Positions 56,244 through 64,000 of a DNA stretch of 64,000 nucleotides are shown here, one piece after another (the first letter of the stretch is position 1; every line of letters begins with the position of its first letter). Both the position numbers and the translations under genes were made by a program. The stretch covers positions 434,001 through 498,000 of the forward strand of contig NZ_BEWB01000002.1 in NCBI RefSeq assembly GCF_003112555.1. The letters run 5' to 3'. The notes beneath the pieces are model-generated. The model had not been told where the DNA came from. It ran no database searches and saw only the letters and a list, made by a program, of their open reading frames with translations. This DNA comes from Streptomyces coelicoflavus. GTDB taxonomy: Bacteria > Actinomycetota > Actinomycetes > Streptomycetales > Streptomycetaceae.

Positions 56244-57575
56244 TCACCGTCCGTGGCGCACCAGGTCCCGGAACCAGCCGTACGACGCCTTGGGCGTGCG
56301 CTCCAGCGTCGTGAAGTCCACGTGCACGAGACCGAACCGGCGGGCGTACCCCTCGGCCCACTCGAAGTTGTCCAGGAGCGACCACACGAAGTAGCCGCGC
56401 ACGTCCACGCCCGCCTCCATCGCCCGGTGCAGGGCGCGCACGTGCCCGTCGAGGTAGGCGATGCGGTCCCGGTCGTCGAGGCCCTCGTAGGAGCAGCCGT
56501 TCTCCGTGATCACGACCGGCGGGAGACGGTCGCCGTAGCGGTCGCGGAAGCCGGTGAGCAGTTCCGTCAGCCCCTCCGGGACGACCGGCCAGCCGAAGTC
56601 CGTCAGCGGCCGGCCCTCGATCTCGCGCACCGAGAAGGGCAGTTCGGCCGGGAGCGTCACCCCACCGAACTCGATCTCGGCACCCTGCGGGGCGCCCACC
56701 CGCGTCGGCGCGTAGTAGTTCACGCCGTACCAGTCCAGCGGCTCGCCGATGATCTCCAGGTCGGCCGCCACCTCGCCGGGGGAGCCGGGCATCAGCTCGC
56801 CGACGCCCTCCGGGTACCGCCCGGTGAGCACCGGGTCGGCGAACATCCGGTTCAGCAGCAGGTCGTAGAACTCCGCCGCCTCCCGGTCCGCCGGGTCGCC
56901 CGAGGCGGGCCAGGTCGGGCCGTGCGAGTTGGCGATGCCGACGTCCGTGGCGCCGGCCGCGCGCAGGGCCCGTACCGCCAGACCGTGCGCGAGCAGTTGG
57001 TGGTGGGCGGCCGGCAGCGCGTCGAACAAAAGCTTCCGGCCGGGGGCGTGGACGCCCAGGGCGTGGCCGAGCAGGGTGTGCTCGGCGGGCTCGTTCAGGG
57101 TGATCCACTTGCCGACCCGGTCGCCGAGGCGCCCCGCGACGACCGACACGTACTCGGCGAACCGGGCCGCCGTGTCCCGCTCCAGCCAGTCCAGGCCCGC
57201 GGGCAGGTCCCAGTGGAAGAGGGTCGGCACCGGCCGTACGCCCGCCGCGCACACCTCGTCCACCAGGCGGTCGTAGAAGTCGAGGCCGCCGGGGGAGTCC
57301 ACCCGGGGCCAGGAGACGGAGAAGCGGTACGCGTCCACGCCGAGGTCCGCGAGCAGGGCGACGTCCTCGCGGTAGCGGTGGTAGTGGTCGCAGGCCACGT
57401 CGGCCGTCGAGCCGTCCTTCACCCGCCCGGGTCCGGCGGTGAAGGCGTCCCACACGGACGGCCCCCGCAGCCCGGCCGCGCCCTCGATCTGGTGGGCGGA
57501 CGTGGACACGCCCCACAGGAAGCCGTCCGGGAACCGCGGCATCGGCCGCGCCGGCATCGCGTCGTCAGTCGCCAT
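56244..57575 (-). CDS. GH1 beta-glucosidase
   Basis: This 443-residue glycoside hydrolase family 1 enzyme has FLWGVSTSAHQIEGA near residue 20. ITLNEPAEH near 163 contains the acid/base Glu, and VITENGCSY near 353 contains the nucleophile Glu. WSLLDNFEWAEGY near 401 completes the active site. It hydrolyses beta-glucosides such as cellobiose. No signal peptide, so it is intracellular and would act on imported sugar. ATG 57575 is chosen from homology. It is separate from phoH by 139 bases. Confidence 0.95.
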   Translation of the reverse strand: MATDDAMPARPMPRFPDGFLWGVSTSAHQIEGAAGLRGPSVWDAFTAGPGRVKDGSTADVACDHYHRYREDVALLADLGVDAYRFSVSWPRVDSPGGLDFYDRLVDEVCAAGVRPVPTLFHWDLPAGLDWLERDTAARFAEYVSVVAGRLGDRVGKWITLNEPAEHTLLGHALGVHAPGRKLLFDALPAAHHQLLAHGLAVRALRAAGATDVGIANSHGPTWPASGDPADREAAEFYDLLLNRMFADPVLTGRYPEGVGELMPGSPGEVAADLEIIGEPLDWYGVNYYAPTRVGAPQGAEIEFGGVTLPAELPFSVREIEGRPLTDFGWPVVPEGLTELLTGFRDRYGDRLPPVVITENGCSYEGLDDRDRIAYLDGHVRALHRAMEAGVDVRGYFVWSLLDNFEWAEGYARRFGLVHVDFTTLERTPKASYGWFRDLVRHGR

Positions 57576-57632
57576 GCGCGGATCATCCGTACCCGCGGTA
57601 AGGGAAGTCAACGCCCGTGCGTCCGACCGTCG

Positions 57633-57899
57633 TTACGCGCCCTCCTTCAGCACCCGCGAGATCAGCGTCCGCTGCTCGTCCGTCAGCCGGGGATCGGCGG
57701 CGTACACCGTGTTCCCGTCCACGGTGAGCTGGTAGCTGAACCCGTCCGGCACCCCGACCGGCGGGGTGGTCCGGCCGTCGGCGACCGCCCGCTCGGCCAG
57801 GGCGTGCCACTCGCCCGCGTCGGGGCGTCCCGCCGTGTCGACCTCCGCGTGGCGTTCGATGCCCGCGAAGCCTCCTGTGCGCCTCACCTGAATCCGCAT
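57633..57899 (-). CDS. Probable emfourin-like inhibitor of the adjacent metalloprotease
   Basis: This 88-residue protein begins MRIQVRRTGGFAGIERHAEVDT. It has a beta-rich core with GFSYQLTVDG and ends ADPRLTDEQRTLISRVLKEGA. The pattern MxIxxxRxGGFAGI, length and position just after an M4 protease match emfourin, the slow-binding inhibitor encoded beside protealysin in Serratia. The start lies 21 bases after the protease stop, so the genes are cotranscribed. It has no signal peptide, in keeping with an intracellular partner. Inhibition is inferred, not shown. Confidence 0.8.
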   Translation of the reverse strand: MRIQVRRTGGFAGIERHAEVDTAGRPDAGEWHALAERAVADGRTTPPVGVPDGFSYQLTVDGNTVYAADPRLTDEQRTLISRVLKEGA

Positions 57900-57920
57900 G
57901 GACCCGTGTCTAGTACGGAA

Positions 57921-58991
57921 CTACGGCGTCCGCACCCCGACCTGCTCCCAGGCCTTGCGCACCGCGTCCAGCTCGTCCGCGTCGCCGTAGCGCTCCCGGG
58001 CGGCCTTCAGCGTCAGCGTCGCGAAGTCCGCGAACGAGGCGTCCTGGGCCAGCTCGCCGCCGGTCAGCACGTCGTACCAGAGCTGCCCGGCCCGCTCCCA
58101 GGCGTGCCCGCCGAGCGCGGTGGCCAGGAGGTAGAAGGCGTGGTTGGGGATGCCGGAGTTGATGTGCACGCCGCCGTTGTCACGGCCGGTGCGCACGTAG
58201 TCGTCCATCGTCGCGGGCTGCGGGTCCTTCCCGAGCACGTCGTCGTCGTACGCCGTGCCCGGCGCCTTCATGGAGCGCAGCGCCTCGCCGGTCACGCGCG
58301 GGGCGAGCAGCCCGGCGCCGATCAGCCAGTCGGCCTCGGCGGCGGTCTGGCCGAGCGAGTACTGCTTGATGAGGGAGCCGAAGACGTCGGACACCGACTC
58401 GTTGAGGGCGCCGGGCTGCCCGTAGTAGGTCAGGTTGGCGGTGTGCTGGGTGACGCCGTGGGTCAGCTCGTGGCCGATCACGTCCAGTGCGACGGTGAAG
58501 TCGACGAAGATCTCGCCGTCCCCGTCGCCGAAGACCATCTGCTCGCCGTTCCAGAACGCGTTGTTGTACTCGCGGTCGTAGTGCACCGTCGCGTCCAGCG
58601 GCAGCCCCGCACCGTCGATGGAGTTGCGCCGGTAGACCTTGAGGTAGTGCTCGAAGGTGGCGCCGAGGCCCGCGTAGGCCCGGTTCACGGTGGCGTCCTG
58701 GCCGGGTTCGTCGCCCTCGCCGCGCACCTCGCGGCCCGGCAGGTCGGTGCCGTGCCGGGCGTCGTAGATCGTGCGCTGCGGCTGCTCGGGCTCGGCGCCG
58801 GCGCGCGGGGCGACGGAGGGGGCGCCGATGACCGTGGTCAGACCGCGGCGGGTGCGTTCCAGGGCGTCGCGCTGGAGGGTGCGCCGGGCGGGTCCGGCCA
58901 GCACGGGGTCCGCGTGCTGGGCGAGCCGGTCGAGGACGTGGGGCGGCACGATGGTGCAGAAGACGGGCTGGAAGCCCCCGTATGCAGTCAT
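57921..58991 (-). CDS. Protealysin-like M4 metalloprotease (intracellular)
   Basis: This 356-residue thermolysin-family zinc protease has an HELTHGVTQ motif near residue 170 and NESVSDVFG near 193 (third ligand Glu). HINSGIPNHAFYL near 260 contains the catalytic His. A short propeptide of about 45 residues has VPPHVL, the PPxxL-type motif that marks protealysin-like enzymes. There is no signal peptide, unlike secreted thermolysins. ATG 58991 is the likely start; a longer frame reaches 59132. It is cotranscribed with the inhibitor-like gene. Confidence 0.93.
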   Translation of the reverse strand: MTAYGGFQPVFCTIVPPHVLDRLAQHADPVLAGPARRTLQRDALERTRRGLTTVIGAPSVAPRAGAEPEQPQRTIYDARHGTDLPGREVRGEGDEPGQDATVNRAYAGLGATFEHYLKVYRRNSIDGAGLPLDATVHYDREYNNAFWNGEQMVFGDGDGEIFVDFTVALDVIGHELTHGVTQHTANLTYYGQPGALNESVSDVFGSLIKQYSLGQTAAEADWLIGAGLLAPRVTGEALRSMKAPGTAYDDDVLGKDPQPATMDDYVRTGRDNGGVHINSGIPNHAFYLLATALGGHAWERAGQLWYDVLTGGELAQDASFADFATLTLKAARERYGDADELDAVRKAWEQVGVRTP

Positions 58992-59183
58992 GTCCGGCAC
59001 TTTCGCACTGTGTGACCGCGCTGTCACCATCCGCGACCACGATTGGTGCACAGCGGCGCCAAGGCGGCTCCGCGATCCGGTGAAGAGTGGTATACGGCAC
59101 TTTTTGTCCCGGTTCCCTCCCCGGTCCCGCATACTGATACGGACCCGCGTGACCCGCGTGACTCGGCTAAGGTGCTGGGCATC

Positions 59184-59231
59184 ATGCGATTCGGGCTGCT
59201 TCTCCTTAGCTGCCGCGGCGAGGGCCTGTAG
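59184..59231 (+). CDS. leuA leader peptide
   Basis: This 15-residue peptide (MRFGLLLLSCRGEGL) has four consecutive leucines (CTG CTT CTC CTT) followed by TAG. TAAGGT (59168-59173) ends ten bases before its ATG. It lies 134 bases before leuA. The Leu run and context match leucine-responsive control; actinobacterial leuA genes are predicted to carry a conserved pseudoknot (LEU element) in this place. It shares the LLLS core with the leuS leader. Confidence 0.8.
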   Translation: MRFGLLLLSCRGEGL

Positions 59232-61087
<1,856 letters not shown>

Positions 61088-61108
61088 CCAGCCGAATCGG
61101 TGGTTTGA

Positions 61109-61141
61109 GGCCCCGCTCGCCGCAAAACGGCGGGCGGGGCC
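61109..61141 (+). terminator. Terminator after leuA
   Basis: GGCCCCGC-T-CGCCG (61109-61122) pairs with CGGCG-G-GCGGGGCC (61128-61141) around CAAAA, with one G-T pair, for 14 pairs. It lies 22 bases after the leuA stop. Confidence 0.8.
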
Positions 61142-61197
61142 CCGTCATATACCGGCCATATATCTGTGATGGTCACGGAAAGGTCTCTTCCTGGGTA

Positions 61198-61230
61198 CTG
61201 ACTCCACGTCGGTGATGTGGCTAACATCAC
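61198..61230 (+). promoter_or_regulatory. Promoter with overlapping operator GTGATGT-N5-ACATCAC
   Basis: CTGACT (61198-61203) and TAACAT (61222-61227) are 18 bases apart. Perfect seven-base inverted arms GTGATGT (61212-61218) and ACATCAC (61224-61230) overlap that -10. This placement fits a repressor that blocks RNA polymerase at the TerB-like gene. Confidence 0.7.
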
Positions 61231-61271
61231 GCCAGCGCGACGATGCTGTCGCGCCGTTATGGAGGTGCGAC

Positions 61272-61967
61272 GTGCTGCCTGGACGGGGACGAACCAGCCG
61301 AGCTGCCCGGCTGCCACGCATCCTGGGCACCCGCACCGCGTGGACACCCGTCGGCGACGGCGAGTTCTTCTGCCCCGGCTGCGGCGGCGACCGCAACTAC
61401 ACCCGGCTCACCGGCCACCGCCGCTTCACCGTGCTCGGCGTGCCCGTGCTGCCCCGCGGCGAGTCCGCGCCCGCCGTCGAGTGCGCGGCCTGCCGCAGCC
61501 ACTACGGCACCGACGCCCTGGACCACCCCACCACCACCCGCTTCTCCGCGATGCTCCGCGACGCCGTCCACACCGTCGCCCTCGCGGTCCTGACCGCGGG
61601 GGGCACCTGCGCCCGCACCTCGCTGGAGACCGCCGCCGTCGCGGTGCGCGCGGCCGGCTTCGAGGACTGCACCGAGGACCAGCTGAACGCGCTCGTCGAG
61701 GCGCTGGAGGCGGACACCGGCCGGGTCCGCGGCGAACCGTGCGTGCCGGGCCTGGCGATAGAACTGCACGAGGCGCTGGACCCGCTGGCCCCGCACCTCG
61801 CCGCCGTCGGCCGCGAGTCGATCCTCCTCCAGGGCGCCCGCATCGCCCTGGCCGACGGCCCCTACACCCCCGCCGAGCGCGACGCCCTGGCCACCGTGGG
61901 CGCGGCCCTGACCCTCTGCTCCGACGACGTCACCCGCCTCCTGGACTCGGCGGGGACGCCGTCCTGA
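61272..61967 (+). CDS. TerB-like protein with N-terminal zinc ribbon
   Basis: This is a 231-residue protein. FFCPGCGGDRNY (near residue 33) and VECAACRSHYG (near 70) form a zinc ribbon. The C-terminal 140 residues are helical, with ILLQGARIALADGPYTPAERDALATVG resembling the TerB (tellurite-resistance) fold. GTG 61272 follows GGAGG by six bases. It is the only gene of its transcript. The role is unknown, and resistance is not implied by the fold alone. Confidence 0.83.
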   Translation: MLPGRGRTSRAARLPRILGTRTAWTPVGDGEFFCPGCGGDRNYTRLTGHRRFTVLGVPVLPRGESAPAVECAACRSHYGTDALDHPTTTRFSAMLRDAVHTVALAVLTAGGTCARTSLETAAVAVRAAGFEDCTEDQLNALVEALEADTGRVRGEPCVPGLAIELHEALDPLAPHLAAVGRESILLQGARIALADGPYTPAERDALATVGAALTLCSDDVTRLLDSAGTPS

Positions 61968-61995
61968 CACGCTGCCGAGGCGGCACCGGGGCGCG

Positions 61996-62541
61996 TCACA
62001 GCACGAGGCACATCACCTCGCGGTCCTCACCCGGTCCGAAGTAGTCCCGGCGCAGTCCCCCGTCGGGCGGCTCCGGACGGAAACCCAGGGAACGGTAGAA
62101 CAGGATCGCGGAGTCGTTCGCGGGCCCCACGGTCAGCCGGACCCGTTCGGTCCCGCAGCGGCGCAGCCGTCCGAGGACCTCCTGCATCAGTTCCCGGCCC
62201 AGCCCCTGCCTGCGCCGGTCCTCGGCCACGCACAGACCGAGTATCCAGCTGTCTCGGTGGAACGCCGCGGTAGCGGCCAGGACGTAGCCGCGCAGCCGGC
62301 CGTCACCGTCGTCGAGGACGAGGAGATGACCGGCGGGACCGGCGTACAGGTCGTGGAGCTGCCGCAGCAGGAACGCCGAATAGGCGACCTCCTGGAAGGC
62401 CTCCTCGTCGAGCCGCTGAAGTTCGGACAGGTCGGACTCCCGTGCCGGCCGCAGTAGCGGAGGCGGTGGTTCCGGTAGAGGTGTCGGCTGGGTGAGGCAC
62501 TTCTCGTGGTCCAGGGCGCGCGCAAGCGGTTCGGCGGTCAT
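61996..62541 (-). CDS. GNAT family N-acetyltransferase
   Basis: This 181-residue acetyltransferase has an N-terminal extension of about 30 residues rich in Pro, then the GNAT core. Motif A is WILGLCVAEDRRRQGLGRELMQ near 108 (acetyl-CoA pyrophosphate loop RRRQGLG), and NDSAILFYRSLGF near 143 is motif B. The substrate is unknown. ATG 62541 follows GGGGGG at five bases. It converges with the TerB-like gene over 28 bases. Confidence 0.87.
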   Translation of the reverse strand: MTAEPLARALDHEKCLTQPTPLPEPPPPLLRPARESDLSELQRLDEEAFQEVAYSAFLLRQLHDLYAGPAGHLLVLDDGDGRLRGYVLAATAAFHRDSWILGLCVAEDRRRQGLGRELMQEVLGRLRRCGTERVRLTVGPANDSAILFYRSLGFRPEPPDGGLRRDYFGPGEDREVMCLVL

Positions 62542-62557
62542 GCCACCCCCCAGTCGG

Positions 62558-62570
62558 GACGTGAGACGTC
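62558..62570. promoter_or_regulatory. Small palindrome GACGT-GAG-ACGTC
   Basis: A perfect five-base inverted repeat lies 17 bases upstream of the GNAT start, in its promoter region. It could be an operator, but at this length chance is possible. Confidence 0.35.
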
Positions 62571-63029
62571 AATACGGAAGCCGTGGCTGCCGTTCATATG
62601 AAGGAGGGAATGGGGCGCCAATGGTTGTTTCCGGCCAGAGCGAGCGTCCGATTCGCCTCTAGTTCACGGGCAATCTCAAGCATGACAGGACTGTGCCGGC
62701 GTGCGCCTGATATGTGCCCGGGGCACGGAGAACTGACGCTTCCCCGGATGTCGCCGCGCCCCCCCCCGCCGGGCTGACGCGCGAGCAACAGAGCCACTTC
62801 CTGGAGTTCGAGAGGGCGCAGACGGCCGTGCCGGGCCTGGCGAATGAACCTGCCCTTGCCGGGTAGGCATCCCTCGCACGAGCTCGATTCCGGCTCAAGG
62901 GGGCGTAGTGGGTTCCGCGTTCAGGTCCATAGGGGCATCTGTGGTGCACGGGGCCGGGTTTCGAATCGCCCTCGCTGGCTCCAAGGCCCCTCAGGGAAGT
63001 CATCGGTTCATCTTGGGGCGTCCTGAGGT
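62571..63029. other. Low-coding spacer with degenerate ORFs
   Basis: No convincing gene is present. The best frame is 62714-62863 on the plus strand (49 codons from GTG, containing GLTREQQSHFLEFERAQTAV), whose composition resembles protein but which has no family match I know; it may be the 3' remnant of a lost gene. At 62955-62983, CGGGTTTCGAATCGCCC then CTCGCTGGCTCCA looks like the 3' part of a tRNA (T loop and acceptor strand with CCA), but the T stem does not pair properly. The stretch is lower in third-position GC bias than its neighbours. Confidence 0.45.
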
Positions 63030-64000
63030 ATGACCGTCCCCGTTGTCGCGCCCTCCGAGGACGGCATTCCGTGGCTCGATCCCCAGCCCGGCGGCGTTGG
63101 GGCCTTGGTGACCTGGCGCGAGGCGAACGGCGCATTACGTCTGGCCTCGGCGGGCGCGGACCGTACGGTACGCGTCTGGGACCTGCGGTCCGGCACCCCC
63201 CTGGGGTCCCCGTTGATCGGCCACACCGCCTGCGTCGGCGCGCTGACCCAGTGGAGGGACGACACAGGAGAGCCTCGTCTCGCGTCGTCAGGCGAGGACC
63301 ACACGGTCTGGATCTGGGACCCGGCCCGGGGAACAGCCGTCGTTGGACCCCTGACCGGACACAGTGAATGGGTCATGGGACTGACGAACTGGACCGCGCC
63401 GGACGGCGGGGCCCGGATCGCCTCGGCCAGTGCGGATCACACCGTCAGGATCTGGGACGCCCGCAGCGGAGACCCGCTGGGGGAGCCGTTGACCGCGAGT
63501 TCGGGTGGTCTCTGGGCGGTTGCGGCACTCGTCCTCCCCGACGGCTCCGTGCGGTTGGCGGCCGGCGGCGATGGCGGCGACGTACACCTGTGGAATGCCG
63601 AAACCGGCGAACCCACCGGCCGAATCCCTCAGTTGTGTGCTGCGGGCGTCTACGCGCTCAAGGCCTGGCAGACCCCGGACGGCTCGGCCCGGCTCGCGAT
63701 CGGCGGAATGGACGGCACGGTACAGGTCCTGGACGCCGAGGGGCACTCCGTCTGCGAACCCATGACCGGGCACACGGCCGCCGTACGCTCCTTCGCCGTG
63801 TGGGCCGGCAACGACGGCGGGATGCTCCTCGCGTCTGCCGCCGCAGACGGCACTGTTCGTATCTGGAATGCCGAGACCGGCACCGCCGTGGGAGATCCCT
63901 CGCCCGGTCATCTCGGTTGGATGCCTGCCGTCGCCGCATGGACCGACGACACCGGAGACTCCTGTCTGGTCACCGCCGGCGACGGAGGGACGATCCGGCT
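63030..64000 (+). CDS. WD40-repeat protein, 3' end outside the window, with TTA codon
   Basis: The frame is open from ATG 63030 (GAGG just before it) to the end of the window, at least 323 residues. At least six WD40 blades are visible, each ending like TVRVWDLRSG, TVWIWDPARG, TVRIWDARSG, VHLWNAETG or TVRIWNAETG and joined by GH-starting turns. This makes a beta-propeller for protein binding; an effector domain may lie beyond 64000. Codon 36 (63135-63137) is TTA, in frame, read only by the bldA tRNA-Leu in Streptomyces, so expression should depend on bldA and on development. No other confirmed gene in the window was found to contain an in-frame TTA by my inspection, though I did not scan every codon. 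Confidence 0.85.
   Translation, partial: MTVPVVAPSEDGIPWLDPQPGGVGALVTWREANGALRLASAGADRTVRVWDLRSGTPLGSPLIGHTACVGALTQWRDDTGEPRLASSGEDHTVWIWDPARGTAVVGPLTGHSEWVMGLTNWTAPDGGARIASASADHTVRIWDARSGDPLGEPLTASSGGLWAVAALVLPDGSVRLAAGGDGGDVHLWNAETGEPTGRIPQLCAAGVYALKAWQTPDGSARLAIGGMDGTVQVLDAEGHSVCEPMTGHTAAVRSFAVWAGNDGGMLLASAAADGTVRIWNAETGTAVGDPSPGHLGWMPAVAAWTDDTGDSCLVTAGDGGTIR

Noticed and set aside
61141..61200. CTGTGATGGTCACGG as a second CRP-like site before the TerB-like gene
   Set aside because: The TGTGA and TCAC halves are only two bases apart instead of six, so it does not fit a CRP site.
62583..62777. 64-codon plus-strand ORF with a GGAGG near an internal ATG
   Set aside because: The site is only 2-3 bases from ATG 62610, the composition is not coding-like, and no similarity is recognised.
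62594..62797. 67-codon minus-strand ORF ending in GNNHWRPIPSFI
   Set aside because: Its upper part shares sequence with competing plus-strand frames and has no ribosome-binding site. It could be a gene remnant but cannot be supported.

Overview
The window is chromosomal DNA of very high GC content with the codon usage and gene set of a Streptomyces. Gene starts are often GTG, and many are preceded only by a -10-like hexamer. The genes include a serine-histidine-glutamate tricorn-type protease, an RsbW/SpoIIE-type phosphatase fusion, a DUF3097 protein and attenuated leuS and leuA. No transposase, integrase, phage module, CRISPR array or biosynthetic cluster was seen. Most of the window is conserved housekeeping chromosome with small accessory insertions.

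Layout. 1-2.1 kb: the 3' end of rsfS, a histidine phosphatase, and two identical tRNA-Ala(GGC) genes flanking two tiny zinc-ribbon proteins. 2.1-5.0 kb (minus): a translationally coupled pair, a b-heme membrane protein and a NuoF-like flavoprotein with a C-terminal ferredoxin, forming a probable transmembrane electron-transfer module. 5.3-8.5 kb: leuS with a Leu leader peptide and an attenuator. 8.6-14.2 kb: a membrane-anchored protein, DegV, ComEA and ComEC. 14.2-18.5 kb: an ECF sigma factor with a coupled membrane protein, a peptidoglycan amidase, a YceI fusion and a small protein. These sit between comEC and holA. 18.7-28.3 kb: holA, rpsT, lepA, an acyl-CoA synthetase, the RsbW-GAF-PP2C regulator and hemW. 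28.4-34.3 kb: DUF3097, an MBL-fold hydrolase, then hrcA-dnaJ under a CIRCE operator, a nitronate monooxygenase and rsmE. 34.3-44.5 kb: two small hypotheticals, the tricorn protease, a His-rich methyltransferase, an XRE-cupin regulator divergent from an MFS exporter, a HIT protein, RNase Z and adenosine deaminase. 44.5-48.9 kb: an MFS permease divergent from a glucarate-dehydratase-type enzyme with a perfect CRP-like site between them, then a PfkB kinase. 48.9-56.1 kb (mostly minus): the phoH-ybeY-corC-yjbR cluster and the cdd-like/era pair, separated by an inserted HTH-regulator/MFS pair. 56.2-61.1 kb: a GH1 beta-glucosidase, an intracellular protealysin-like metalloprotease with a likely emfourin inhibitor, and leuA with its Leu leader peptide. 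61.2-64 kb: a TerB-like zinc protein under a palindromic operator, a GNAT acetyltransferase, a degenerate spacer, and the start of a WD40-repeat gene with an in-frame TTA codon, which implies bldA dependence.

The most interesting signals are these: the redox pair at 2.1-5.0 kb; the protease/inhibitor operon at 57.6-59.0 kb; the two leucine-responsive leaders; the CRP-like site at 46.03 kb; the insertion into the phoH-era block with a tandemly amplified gene 3' end; and the recurrent hexamer-N6/7-start arrangement at more than a dozen genes, which predicts leaderless mRNAs.
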